A stretch of 64,000 bases of DNA, taken from assembly GCA_902806565.1 (NCBI GenBank), contig CADCXA010000007.1, positions 558,001-622,000 on the forward strand. The letters are read 5' to 3'. This document shows positions 35,804 to 46,086 of the stretch, piece by piece. The DNA comes from Hypoxylon rubiginosum. Taxonomy: Eukaryota; Ascomycota; Sordariomycetes; Xylariales; Hypoxylaceae. The notes below the pieces were generated by a model. It was not told the origin of the DNA. It ran no database searches and worked only from the letters and a program-made list of their open reading frames with translations. The translations under genes and the position numbers were made by a program. Within the stretch, counting starts at the first letter, position 1; every line of letters begins with the position of its first letter.

Positions 35804-38800
35804 TTACACACCACCATAGACCAAAAGGCTTTGAATGTTGACCTTGCCAAAACCACGTCGGCGCAACTCTTCCCGGCCTCGGTGAACTGGGAACTCGGCC
35901 ACGACCATGATGCTGATATCCTCAGCATTGATGCCAGCCTCAACTAATAACTGTAGCATCGCACAAAGCGTTTCCCCCGTGGCAAGCACGTCGTCCACCA
36001 CGACGACCGACGCGCCTCTAGGCACCACGTCCCGCTCCATCTCGATCCTCTTCCCACTAGAATTACTGGATTTCAAAGAAGAAATATGCGACGAGGACTT
36101 GACGACGGAGATGGTAGGCGGGGGAAGCTTTCCCGCTTCGCGGATCAGCGCCAAGGGTATGTTGACTCGGGAGGCTAGTGCCGAAGCGTAGAGGAAGCCG
36201 CCGGCCTCGCAAGTCACCACCGCAGCGATACTGGCCCAATCACCGGCGAAGTAGGTTTGCAACAGAGACGCGCACAGCGATAGCCCGCCAGGGTGCTGGC
36301 AGATGTCGAGTACGTGGCGGAACATGATGCCTCGGCGTGGAAAGTCGGGTACCGGACGCACCATTTCGGCCAGTCGCTTCAGGTCCTCGTGAAAGAAAGG
36401 AAGTAGGTGATTTTCAGCAAATCTTTTTATCTTTTCGTCTCCGGGAGTATTATTGTCGAAGATAAGATCAGGGCGGTAGTTTAAGGTCGTCACATTATTA
36501 TTGTCATTACTACTCCCATACCTTCCCCCATGAATCCGTCGCGTCTTCTCGGTAGCTTCGACGCGGACATCGAGTAGCCTGCTCTCTGGTACCAAATGCG
36601 AAAGGGCGGCGACGGGCGCATCCTCTCTCATCCCGGCGACTAGCAGCACGTCCACATCTTCGGCGCTGTATACTACATCCAGAAAATGCTCCTCTCGCAG
36701 CCGAGGTCGCTGTCGTACCTGACCCTTGAAAAATGCCGTCAATGCCGGCCGGTGTTGCTCCTTGTAGGCGCGGTCTAGCAGCAGTCGATTCAAATCGGCA
36801 CCGCTCGCGGCCGCGTATTCTCTCTTGGTCGCATCGCTAATGCTAACCGCACGCGCTGTGAGGCCCGTATTATCAAATACAGAGACCCAGATGCCGGCGC
36901 AATAGTCTTTGCCGGCACAGATATCACCTGTCACAAGAACGATGAGCTTAGGTTCCTTAGGAGCTTTTGCAAACGGACAGGCGTAAGCTAGCACGCGGCA
37001 TGGGTCCAATCTGTGTTTGAGACGGGCCAGGCGCGGCCCGTTCGGTCCAAATGCCTTAGCGGCGAGGGCGGCGTCTCGTGGGTCCGGTCCAAGATCAGCA
37101 CCGTAGGCTCCGTTACTCAGGGGCAGCAGGCTCTCGGCGACGTTGTAGACCCACCTCACGACAGCTCGAGCGGCCTCGGTTCCATCTTGATCTCGGGGCC
37201 AGACTCCTGTCACCACACAGGCGAAATCCCAGTCTCGACAGCCGAAAGCAGTGGCATCGGCCGCAACGTCGCCGACCGCTCCGCCGCCTTGTAAGAGATG
37301 GAAATAGCAATGTGGCGAAGGACGAGTCGTAATAGCTTTCGCCAAGGTATCGGCGATTTCGACTGCTCCAATGTCCTTTAAGAATAAACATCGCTTGAAC
37401 GAGGAAGTCTTGCCGCCTCCGTGCCCGCCGTGCATCCCAGACATGTACATCTCCGTCTCGAACAGACCAACACTGTCTACGACCTTGGAGTTGTTTTCCG
37501 GCCCTAAAATTGTACTTATGGGCGTGGGCGCGGGCGTAGACGCTTCCAAGGAAAGTCTAGTCGTGGAAGATTCGAACATGGTCACGCCGAGATGCAACTG
37601 ACCGGCATCCCAGTACAGATACGCGTCGGCAGAACAGTTCCGGGGGAGCTCCCTGGCAACGAGTTTATCGAAATCGCTGAGCCTGCGTTGCGTCTCAAGG
37701 TTATCGCTTAGTGGGAAAACCCAGTTTCGAGTCAGGTAGGTCGGAGCTCTGTAGGCTTTGAAAGTCACGCTGATAACGATGCCAAAGTTGGTACCGGCGC
37801 CTTTCATCGCCCATAGAAGATCAGCTTCATTTTCCGGGCGCACGGCACCGGCTGGCTGGTGTTGGCTAGGGACATGGCCAACGCAAAGAACCTCGCCAGA
37901 GTTGACGCTGACCAGCACGGCGCCGATGATGGCGTCACAGGTAAGCCCATGCAACCTCGCTAGGTGCCCGATGCCGCCTTGTAGCCACAGTCCCGCGCCT
38001 ACGCTTGGGCGAGCCCCTAGAGGTACTGTCAGACCCGCTGTCATGGTCTTGTCGACGATATCCCCCGTCTTGCAGCCGGCCTCGGCGACAACCAAGAAAC
38101 CGGAATCGGAAGCTTCATCTTTGTTGTCTCCAGCCGCGAGAACATGAACTTGGTTGAAGGCGCTCATATCAACCGAGACCACGCCAGTCCAGACACATTG
38201 GCCACTGTGGCCCCCGCCTAGAACTGTTAGGCCGACCCCGTGCTTTAGAGCCCATCGAACGTAGTGCTGGACATGCTGAACCTCTGTCGGTCGGATAATT
38301 GAGGCCGGGCGGCGGAGGTAAGCCTCTCTATTTTTAATTGTCCTATGCCCTTTTATCGTTGGCACATGCACCGTCAATTCCGCCAGCGACGTCGCATGTC
38401 GGGTAAAGGACATCATGACGCCAGGCGAGCTGAATAGGAGATCGTCTCCGCGGGCTTCCTCGCAATGACCTAAGGCACGGCATACCTTGCGCCACTCGAC
38501 TCGGACGGTGTTGTCAACGTTCACGTCTTGCATGACAAATCCCGCGATGAAAGCGGCGAAACGGTCTATTGACTCGTCGTCATTTACCACGCTAACAACT
38601 CCGGTAGGGAAAGAAGCCGTTTGATGGCACGCCAAGCCAGGGAGGTCCAAGACCCCGTCCCGATGAAAAACCACCACCATACCGCCTTCTAGCTTAACAA
38701 GCATCTTCAGCGCCCGTTCAATGAACGCATGCTTGGGACTCATGCCGTACATGCTGTGACAAAAGAGAATGACATCGTATCTTTTGCCGTCGTCGCTCGT

Positions 38801-39235
38801 GCCGGTGTGAGTACGGCTATCCAGACCAAATGGGACTCGACGGATGTCGGGTAGGCTTCCTAGAGAGGGCAGCGGGGACTCCGTCTCTGCGTGAGAGCCA
38901 AGCCATTCCTCTAGATTTGCAGCAAACAAGACGTTGGGCTCAAACGCGTCGTATCTACTGATCTTTCGTCTCATGCGGCTGGGTAAATGTCCAAGTATGC
39001 TCTTCGGGCCGGGTCCGATTTCTAGCACGGAGATTTGGGTGCGCGAGTCGAAGAGCGGAGTCAGAAGCTGGGATAATTGAGGGACGATAAAGTCTTGGTA
39101 CGTCGCCCACCCCGAGCCTTGTACCAAGATGTTAAAGCCAGCACTGTTCTGTATGTCGGATAACGGCTGCGTCGGGCACGACGTCGCTGTAGCTTTCTGC
39201 CTGAGTGCACTCTTGAGGAACTCGAGAGTAGCCAT
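35804..39235 (-). CDS. Four-module fusion enzyme: methyltransferase-like, BBE-type FAD oxidase, phosphomevalonate-kinase-like, APRT-like
   Basis: A single uninterrupted ORF of 1143 residues. Module 1 (about 1-285) is SAM-methyltransferase-like with motif I VLEIGPGPKS at 70-79. Module 2 (about 290-760) is a VAO/BBE-type FAD oxidoreductase: RPASIIRPTEVQ, GLTVLGGGHS at 335-344 with His343 at the usual flavinylation position, GLWLQGGIGHLARLHGLTCD at 415-434, and a BBE-like tail RLKHRLDPCRVLAYACPF at 737-754. Module 3 (about 762-947) resembles animal-type phosphomevalonate kinase: P-loop-like GDICAGKDY at 770-778, ISDATKREYAAASGADLNRL, DRAYKEQHRPAL. Module 4 (about 948-1143) resembles adenine phosphoribosyltransferase: PVPDFPRRGIMFRH at 961-974 and the PRPP loop VVVVDDVLATGETL at 1077-1090. 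No signal peptide or membrane segment is seen. Reaction and order of catalysis are unknown. The gene is divergent from a GTP cyclohydrolase I gene 1.7 kb away. Confidence 0.85.
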   Translation of the reverse strand: MATLEFLKSALRQKATATSCPTQPLSDIQNSAGFNILVQGSGWATYQDFIVPQLSQLLTPLFDSRTQISVLEIGPGPKSILGHLPSRMRRKISRYDAFEPNVLFAANLEEWLGSHAETESPLPSLGSLPDIRRVPFGLDSRTHTGTSDDGKRYDVILFCHSMYGMSPKHAFIERALKMLVKLEGGMVVVFHRDGVLDLPGLACHQTASFPTGVVSVVNDDESIDRFAAFIAGFVMQDVNVDNTVRVEWRKVCRALGHCEEARGDDLLFSSPGVMMSFTRHATSLAELTVHVPTIKGHRTIKNREAYLRRPASIIRPTEVQHVQHYVRWALKHGVGLTVLGGGHSGQCVWTGVVSVDMSAFNQVHVLAAGDNKDEASDSGFLVVAEAGCKTGDIVDKTMTAGLTVPLGARPSVGAGLWLQGGIGHLARLHGLTCDAIIGAVLVSVNSGEVLCVGHVPSQHQPAGAVRPENEADLLWAMKGAGTNFGIVISVTFKAYRAPTYLTRNWVFPLSDNLETQRRLSDFDKLVARELPRNCSADAYLYWDAGQLHLGVTMFESSTTRLSLEASTPAPTPISTILGPENNSKVVDSVGLFETEMYMSGMHGGHGGGKTSSFKRCLFLKDIGAVEIADTLAKAITTRPSPHCYFHLLQGGGAVGDVAADATAFGCRDWDFACVVTGVWPRDQDGTEAARAVVRWVYNVAESLLPLSNGAYGADLGPDPRDAALAAKAFGPNGPRLARLKHRLDPCRVLAYACPFAKAPKEPKLIVLVTGDICAGKDYCAGIWVSVFDNTGLTARAVSISDATKREYAAASGADLNRLLLDRAYKEQHRPALTAFFKGQVRQRPRLREEHFLDVVYSAEDVDVLLVAGMREDAPVAALSHLVPESRLLDVRVEATEKTRRIHGGRYGSSNDNNNVTTLNYRPDLIFDNNTPGDEKIKRFAENHLLPFFHEDLKRLAEMVRPVPDFPRRGIMFRHVLDICQHPGGLSLCASLLQTYFAGDWASIAAVVTCEAGGFLYASALASRVNIPLALIREAGKLPPPTISVVKSSSHISSLKSSNSSGKRIEMERDVVPRGASVVVVDDVLATGETLCAMLQLLVEAGINAEDISIMVVAEFPVHRGREELRRRGFGKVNIQSLLVYGGV

Positions 39236-40936
39236 TTTGGAATTAAAACCGGTACGATGAAGCCTGTTATTGTGTATCTACCTTGGTAGGCAGATTGGGT
39301 AGAAATATGCGAGCTCGCACTCTGATTTCTGGTTTATTGTAGTTGTATTCTATCGCAGTCCGTATGATACTTATGCTAATTCCAGTATCTCGGAAGAAGG
39401 ACAGTTAGGGGCACGGCATCCAGTTCTCTTGAATGAAATGATCAATGTGATGTCGGGGCACGAGACGGGAAGATCGCTTGGGAAGACGTCGCAAAAGCCG
39501 AGGACCCCACACCCTGGGTTGCAGTGTAGGTACCTATGTATATATACTCGGTGACAAGTGGCGTTGAGCGTCCCGTGTCATTGGAAACTGAAGGCTGTGG
39601 ATTGCTCACCGGTCTTCCTATCGTAGTGATTGCTTACCTACGTATGTGCTACCAATGCCCAAACTTTGAACGCAAGTCATTCACAATCTTTCAGAGATGT
39701 TACTCTACCTAGCTGTAATCCAAAGGGTAGGTGCAGAAAAGGTAACTGGTTCTGTCCTCTAGTTTCTCTGGGTTACAAACCAACAGTGGCTTTGTATTTG
39801 CCAAATTCCTCTCCTATCTATTACCTAGCACTTACCTAGGCACGCCGGGACCCAAGCAAGCGTATGTGAGTTGGCCCGTGAAGCCAATCCCGAGAGATAT
39901 ACAGAAACGGACCGGTATTGTTCCTGTGGTTAGTTGGCAGAATAGAATGTAGTAGCGGATGTAGTAGCGGCCCGGAGGTCGTGGGTTGAATCTAGTATGA
40001 TAGACTTGTGATCTATCTCCGTTTACCCTACGTATGTTTCATATGGTAGATGCCTAGTAGGTGGTCAAGATATAGGTCTACACGCCGTATACCGCTGGGG
40101 AGATATGCGAGGACTCCCTTGCCACGGTGTTAAATATAACAACTATTTACTTCATCTTATTTGGATGGCTCAATCCGCCAACTTGCATCGAGACATCTTC
40201 ACATTAGATGGATACTTTCTAATCTGTAGAGTACATATAGGTAACTTGGTACTATTATCAATGGAGTTTCAAATCGCAATCTTTCCAGTCATCCTTGCTG
40301 GCACGAATTGGAGTCGACATATTGGCCAAACGATCATAAGGCTTTTTCCCGCTTGCTTTCTATCATGCCAAAGACTTTTAAAATTAATATAGTACAAATG
40401 GAAGTGTAACCTAGTCTTTGCCCGCCATAGCTACGTTTCGTCTAAAGGAGCCTCGCAAACTGCGGAAGACTTTGAAGACATGGCTTTAGCCGGACGGCTA
40501 GTTACAGAAAACGGATCATATGTTTGAACACAAATAAAAACTTTCAGGTGTTGTTTGGTCCGTTAATATGTTTGCCTCTTGCGATATTCAGAGACGGGGA
40601 TCACGTCGTCGTCAAACAGCTCCTCGCAACACCATTTCCCGGCCGGTGGTCTGCTCTGATAGTTTTGCCCTTGGCCAGACTAACTACGTACCTAGGTAGG
40701 CACTTATATAGCACATGTACGTCTGTTGGACCGTGTTCTTAAAGAACTATCTCTATTCCAAGTGGTCTTTTGATAATCGGCATCTGAATGTACCCACACT
40801 GCTCAGTGCCAACGACATAAGACTTGATTCACTGAATTGAAGAGACGTGATAATTTAACTTTGAATACTCTTGCTAATGTTACGTTCATACTATTAGAAA
40901 TCCATGATACAATCGATAGCAGCATGAAGGGCAGAA
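39236..40936. other. Divergent region between the fusion gene and the GTP cyclohydrolase gene
   Basis: The 1.7-kb gap has no supported ORF and should contain both promoters. It includes a TE-relic-like repeat copy at 40082-40144 (listed separately) and CCTAGG palindromes near 39833 and 40690. Confidence 0.45.
40082..40144. repeat. Dispersed repeat copy A
   Basis: The segment starting ACGCCGTATACCGC and ending TGTTAAATATAACAAC resembles 54521-54588, with about 10-15 differences including C-to-T and G-to-A changes. It is probably a fragment of an old mobile element. Confidence 0.6.
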
Positions 40937-41904
40937 ATGAGGCAAGAGTCAAGAAGGTGAGTAGGAAAAGGGGACGTGTTAGGGCTCGTGAAATATGCGA
41001 CGTAAATGCGAACCGGACTTTATCCCATAGACACACCAGCTTGAATACGGCTATCGGAGATTATGGGAGCGAGCTAAATAAGAAGAGGGAGGAAGATAAA
41101 TCGGAAAGAACAGTGGTATCTCTCAGTCCCGTCGTTGATCTCGATGGTCTAAGCCAACCAAGTGTGTCACCTCCTGACATTCCGTGTCCAGGTATCTAGG
41201 GATTCAGACTACTGACTATCTATACAGGTCGAGGTACACGAGAGCGACTTGAAGAAAATACAGAACAAGCCACAGTACGACTTGAAAAGATTCGAGGAGC
41301 TGTCTCTACCATCCTTGAATGCATAGGGGAAGACCCCCAGAGAGACGGTATTCTCAACACACCCACGCGGTATGCCAAGGCCATGCTATTTTTCACCTCA
41401 GGCTACCAGCAAAACATCAACGATATCGTCAACAATGCTATATTCAATGAAGGTCACAATGAGATGGTGATTGTGAAAGATATTGATGTTTTCAGCATGT
41501 GCGAACACCACATGATACCCTTCACTGGGAAGGTAAGGTGCCCGATATGAGTTGGTCTGCTGAAGGAACCGTTGAAAGCTAACCTTTCCAAGATGCACAT
41601 AGGGTACATCCCCGAGAACAAGGTCATCGGAATCTCAAAGCTGCCACGTATCGCGGAGATGTTCAGCCGCCGGCTGCAAGTACAGGAGCGGCTTACCAGA
41701 CAAGTTGCGGATGCCATAATGGAGGTGCTCCAGCCTCGAGGGGTGGCCGTAGTGGTGGAATCCAGTCATTTGTGTATGGTCATGCGCGGCGTTGAAAAGA
41801 CTACAGCCACTACAATCACTACCTGTACCCTCGGGTGCTTTACGCGAAAAAGAACAAGAGAACAGTTCTTTGGCCTTGTCGGTGTAAACAGGACACTTGC
41901 CTAG
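40937..41904 (+). CDS. FOL2: GTP cyclohydrolase I
   Basis: Four exons, 40937-40956, 41031-41161, 41228-41532 and 41593-41904, give 255 residues. The donor at 41162 (GTGTGT) gives the family sequence [17 protein letters not shown] cyclohydrolase I converts GTP to 7,8-dihydroneopterin triphosphate, the first step of folate and pterin synthesis. Zinc and active-site residues are intact: CEHH at 142-145, Cys213 in [11 protein letters not shown], plus [27 protein letters not shown] and the RLQVQERLT helix. The C-terminal tail ([20 protein letters not shown]) is more divergent than in housekeeping copies, which usually end near a Phe-rich Leu motif. The short first exon is uncertain: another ATG at 40924 is out of frame, and the frame from 40837 could be read through without the first intron. 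Whether this is the sole copy or a cluster-specific paralogue cannot be told from the window. Confidence 0.87.
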
Positions 41905-42397
41905 CTGGAGAAGAGAAGGGGTCACGGTAAAAGCTTGACTTGCGTCTCCAGAGCTCTTGGGGTTTTGGGTATGCTTGACTTGTTTGCTCTAGGGACTGGC
42001 GATGATACATGTCATTTAAATGAGTACCTTTTGAATAAATGCAATATGCTTCTACCCCTTTATAACCTTTCTTGTAATTCTGGTCATATCTTTTGTACCT
42101 CGCCGATGGTGTATTCTTCAAGTTCGGCCTCGGAATAGACGAGCAGTCCAGACATCCCTAAACTACGGCATTGATCGATAGGCCTGTCTCTCCCAACATG
42201 TTCCCGGCTGATCTATTCCCTGTGCTGGTGTCGCTCTAAGCACTCGTAGGTGAACGTGGGGGCACGCGAATTAAACATCACAAGAGGGTCCTGCATGAAA
42301 TATGGACAGGTTAGGCATTCGCTTGAAAGGCCACGTAATTGCAGAAGGAATATATATAAGGCATTGCACGAGGTATTATGAGTCCAGTTGCAAGAAG
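41905..42397. other. Intergenic region
   Basis: No gene or repeat is evident. It contains the 3' flank of the GTP cyclohydrolase gene. Confidence 0.4.
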
Positions 42398-42960
42398 CTA
42401 CTTGCATACATGGTCAATGAAGTCTATTCCCTTTGCATCTAGTTTCCTGTCTGGATCAACACCTATCCACGAGTTCGAGAGCCCTTCGGCGAGAGCCATG
42501 AGAAGTTGGTCCTGACATATTCCGTACACGTATGCACCATCCAGCCTCTTTGGTGCGTCGATAGGAAAGGATACAGGAAAGAGAAGATAAACGTGCGTTG
42601 GCAATCGTGATGACAATGACCAAAGAAGTAGGGGGGGCAACCATGGAAGAACCGTCCATCGACCGATGACACCTCGCGCTTCAAGTGCTCGGGGATGTCG
42701 ATAAAACACACCATGAGCGTCCTTGTGAAATGGTTATCGTTCGGTCTCGAGATGATATGAGGTATCGGAATGTTCGTGATATCGGCCTTTCTCGTGCTGT
42801 TCTTGTTCATAAATAGAACACTGTAGTACCGGTCGGTGACGTGGACGATCTCTGGTCGGAATGTCGTGTAGATGAACTGCGTACCGGCCTCGGACGAGAT
42901 TGACTGGAAAAGTCTGGCCACGGCTGTTTTTTATTTCCATTTCGAACTTGGCGGCAGTTT
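42398..42960 (-). pseudogene. Disrupted fungal gene of unknown function
   Basis: Coding-like segments on the minus strand lie in different frames. Upstream (about 42960-42917) the frame reads AAKFEMEIK. A run of six A bases follows at about 42925-42930, after which the natural continuation ARLFQSISSEAGTQFIYTTF lies in another frame. That frame runs through YYSVLFMNKNSTRKADITNI and RTLMVCFIDIPEHLKREV to about 42650. A C-terminal part, DAPKRLDGAYVYGICQDQLL to IDFIDHVCK, is in a third frame and ends at 42398. A pyrimidine-rich tract before DAPKRL could be an intron end, but I see no good donor. One base lost or gained in the A run explains the first break. I do not recognise the family, and no start codon is clear. 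Confidence 0.5.
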
Positions 42961-43020
42961 GCGAGGATGAAACTTCTTGTCCACGTTTAGCTCCTTGTCT
43001 ATGTCTACCTTGGGCAGATC

Positions 43021-43190
43021 GTGGACTCTGGGGTGATTACTTACGACACAATCCCTTGCGTTCGCCTGTGCGAAAAGTGCAAGCCGTTGGCGAAAGACCT
43101 GTCGTGTCCTCACAAGTTTGAGGGGGAACCCTGGGATATTGGTATGGTGAACGCCTCAATTTCGAACATCATTGCCGGGCTAGGTCGCCT
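43021..43190 (+). pseudogene. Fragment of a HET-like or Cys-rich fungal protein, copy 1
   Basis: The frame encodes CVRLCEKCKPLAKDLSC and FEGEPWDIGMVNASISNI. The CxxC..L pattern followed by Phe-Glu-Gly-Glu-Pro-Trp is reminiscent of the stretch ahead of HET domains in fungal incompatibility-like proteins, but no HET domain is found downstream. A related degraded copy lies at 49760-49855. No start or complete gene is visible. Confidence 0.35.
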
Positions 43191-43251
43191 GCTGCGCTTA
43201 CGACTCTTAATTGCAAAGAAATTCGGAATTGCAGTCGCTGGAGACTTGACA

Positions 43252-43289
43252 CGTCGTCTCGTCGTCTCGTCGTCTCGTCGTCTCGTCGA
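43252..43289. repeat. 8-bp tandem repeat (CGTCGTCT)n
   Basis: About 4.7 perfect copies of an 8-bp unit, directly after the HET-like fragment. Confidence 0.9.
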
Positions 43290-45040
43290 CCATGGCTGAC
43301 ATTGCTTGCCAATGCTTGGACTCTCCTAAAACAGCCATCGATGCTGCTGCAACTCATAGCTCTACCTTCGGACGCCATATAGTCTATCGCGTTGATGTAG
43401 ACACAATGGGCTGGTTACCTGAGATCAGAGGTGAAGTCTAACTTAGCTACATGTATTTAACTAGGAGGTAGGTATTGTTTGAAGTTCTCTCAGGTCGGTA
43501 TGTCATAACTCCGTACCTTCCATCTCATACCATTTCTCTCATATACGTATCAGGTACACTGGCCCCGGCGAAAGCGTTAGATAAAATGCCGACACCCCCA
43601 ACAGACCTCTATTTTCCGCCACATTTCCGTGCATTCGACGCGTCGTTCTACGATCTCGCCAGAAGTACCCGCGTGCTGAAGCGATGCTGGCAGAATCGAC
43701 GATCAGTGCTTAGAACAGCTCATTGCCAACTAGATCCTGTGTTAACTAACAAATCAGTCTAGGCAGTTTTCTCCGCGTCGTGCCATTTGGCATAGCTAAT
43801 AGTATGTATAGGTCCGTTGCGTCTTCTGCCAACCGCGCCGGCGCCAATGCATCTTCCCCGTCTACGATTCAGGTAATATCCTTCCTATTGTGCTTCGCAA
43901 CATAACTAGGTAGCTGACAGTACTATATGTCCGTCCTGCCGCCTCATCCGATATGACCGCCGCCGCCTCGTCTCGTACCACCCCCAAGCTGTTTCTTTCG
44001 TTTGCGCGTGCTAGCCTCCTGTCGGGTCCTGGCCCTTGGCCACCTGGATACAACCGCGGATCTGTTGGGAGATGGGAGATGTGACAGACCACGAATGGAG
44101 AGACAAGGGATAGGAGAAGCCCAGCCGTTCCTAGTAGTTATTCAGTGTATATCTCTTCGCGCAGTAATATAGCTGTTACCCCTATGATACGGTCAGCTTT
44201 GTGATGTTCCTCTACAGGTAGAAAATGAAGCTATTCTCTATATACAACATGACTGTAGTGTATAATTCTTGGAGATTAGTGGCAGAATAGACATCGAGGC
44301 CCCTATAGATGTCCTGTTTAGTGCCTTGGGGGTCTTTGAGTCTTGGTTTAGGGGGGAGTAATGCGCTATAGCTGACCACGTGCAGGTGGGGGATTATACG
44401 ACTTTACCGATGGCCTGTAATTTAGAGTCAACCCTCATTTTAGCATTCCGTTCCTCTCTCTGTCATCTTTCTCGTACACGGATGTTTTCGCGACATGCCT
44501 CAACCTCAACAATCCTCAATATACCCGACAGCCCACACCCTTCCACACTTGATAATAGTTTACCGCTTGTCAACAGCACATACCTTTGGCAGATACTCCA
44601 TTTCTACTGCACAGTGAACTATTTACCTAGTCATTCATCTACCACGGGGTACGGGGTGGTGAGACGTGCGTTCTACGTCTACCATTTTCGACGTCTACTA
44701 CATTCGACGCCGACCATCTTTTACACCTCCCAGCATTCTGCACCCCGTCCCCCCGTCTCCTATGCCCCCTGGCAGACCATTCGTACTACACTCGAGAGAA
44801 CGCGTGCATCTACACCAGCCTGTCGACTGGCTGTGTCTCAATCGAGAAGAGACATACATCTACACCAACTTGAGACAATAACATCCGGTGTCCTCTAATC
44901 AGACCACGAAGAAGTACAAAACGAAAGAGCGTGGAAGACGTTTCGATCACTGACAAAAACAATACCTCAAAAACGAGGCTGCTGTAGCCGCCGCAGAAAT
45001 GTACAGCCTCCTAGATGCAGGAAGAGCAGGTCAGTTAACC

Positions 45041-45065
45041 CACACACACACACACACACACACAC
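45041..45065. repeat. (CA)n microsatellite
   Basis: About 12.5 uninterrupted CA units. Confidence 0.95.
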
Positions 45066-45490
45066 GTCGTATCTACCATACCAACTATAACAGCAAATTG
45101 ATTGACATAACTCTCAACAGATTGTCTAGTTCAACGCCGGTCCGCAGATCGTCCCCCTTTCGGGCCTTTCCTACCGTTGACGTCTTCTTTCGACCTTTTT
45201 AACCCCTTTTCGGCATCTCTCCCCGCCGACCTCTCCTCTGTTCGGGATACCCTCCTAACGACAATCTCCTCCGCTCGCGGTACTTTCCGAATAACCGTGG
45301 TTCCTGTCGTGACCAATACATCAATCGACTTTAGCAACATCCTTTGAGACAAAGATGGTCCCCAATCATCATAGGAAACAAGATGGGTTCGTTACAAGTT
45401 CGTTGCTACATCGGTGGGGCCTGTGGAGGATACGGCCATGTTGAGGTGAAGCTGTCGAGTCGTGTCGGTCTCTGCTTCGGATAATAGGGT

Positions 45491-45655
45491 ACTGGATTTG
45501 TAGATGTCGTCAACCTGCACCGCTTCATGCAACAGAACACTGTAATGGTAGATGTCGTTAATATCCACTACTTCAGGCGATAGGATACTGTAATGGCAGA
45601 TGCCAACCTGCATTGCGTCGTGAATCAGGATACCTTGCATGTAGATGTCAGTACC
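45491..45655. repeat. 48-bp degenerate tandem repeat
   Basis: About 3.4 copies of a unit beginning ACTGTAATGGTAGATGTC. The minus frame stays open across all copies (45392-45688) and encodes a 16-residue repeat with VDDIYKSSTLLSEA and VDINDIYHYSVLLHEA. This suggests a former repeat protein. No known family is recognised. Confidence 0.7.
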
Positions 45656-45845
45656 CAAATACTCATTCCGTTCCTGCGTCCCGCCCAAGGCAATGTTTTT
45701 ATCGTCACGTATTGTGCACCGCCTCTACTGCTCCATGTTTGCACGTCGGACCTTGTCTGTCTACGTCGGATTGGCCCCGCTCCTTTTCTAAGGGGGGGCA
45801 AGATGGATGAATACACCAGTGGACCATCTACATTCGTCGACATAT

Positions 45846-45902
45846 TTGACAGTACAGCCAGGAGCGTAGGCGACACAGCTACGGATTCGTACGATACAAT
45901 CA
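45846..45902 (+). repeat. Inverted dispersed repeat, copy 1
   Basis: This 57-base segment matches the reverse complement of 50081-50137 with four mismatches. In both, one frame encodes DSTA-x-SVGDTATD, so the pair may be paralogous coding fragments. The copies are 4.2 kb apart. Confidence 0.85.
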
Positions 45903-45983
45903 TGGGCGTGGCAATACACGCACGAGAATAAATGCTACAGCGACGAGGTGAGCAACGCAGATATCAATTTAGACTAATCATAC

Positions 45984-46019
45984 AAGGCAAGGCATAAGGC
46001 AAGGCATAAGGCAAGGCAA
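45984..46019. repeat. 12-bp tandem repeat (AAGGCAAGGCAT)x3
   Basis: Three near-perfect 12-bp units lie just after the stop side of the DEDDh-like gene. Confidence 0.9.
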
Positions 46020-46086
46020 TACTGAGGTGACAATAAAACCGCGCCGTCTGTCAATCTCTGCTAATCTCCATCCCAGGTACGAAAAT

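Larger units (their letters stand above)
43300..46086. other. Gene-poor region with repeats
   Basis: Short ORFs (for example 43475-43762 and 44380-44898) lack domains or partner exons. Repeats inside are listed separately. A short Cys-containing open segment at about 43811-43870 (VRCVFCQPRRRQCIF) ends at a GTAATA donor-like site. It might be another gene fragment. Confidence 0.45.

Noticed and set aside
39958..39998. tRNA T-arm-like GTCGTGGGTTGAATC
   Set aside because: No D-arm or acceptor stem; probably chance.
41192..41227. 36-bp intron in the GTP cyclohydrolase gene (GTATCT..ATACAG)
   Set aside because: Too short for these fungi. The donor at 41162 gives a 66-bp intron and the family sequence [14 protein letters not shown].
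45041..45065. CRISPR-like direct repeats
   Set aside because: A plain CA microsatellite without spacers; the genome is fungal.
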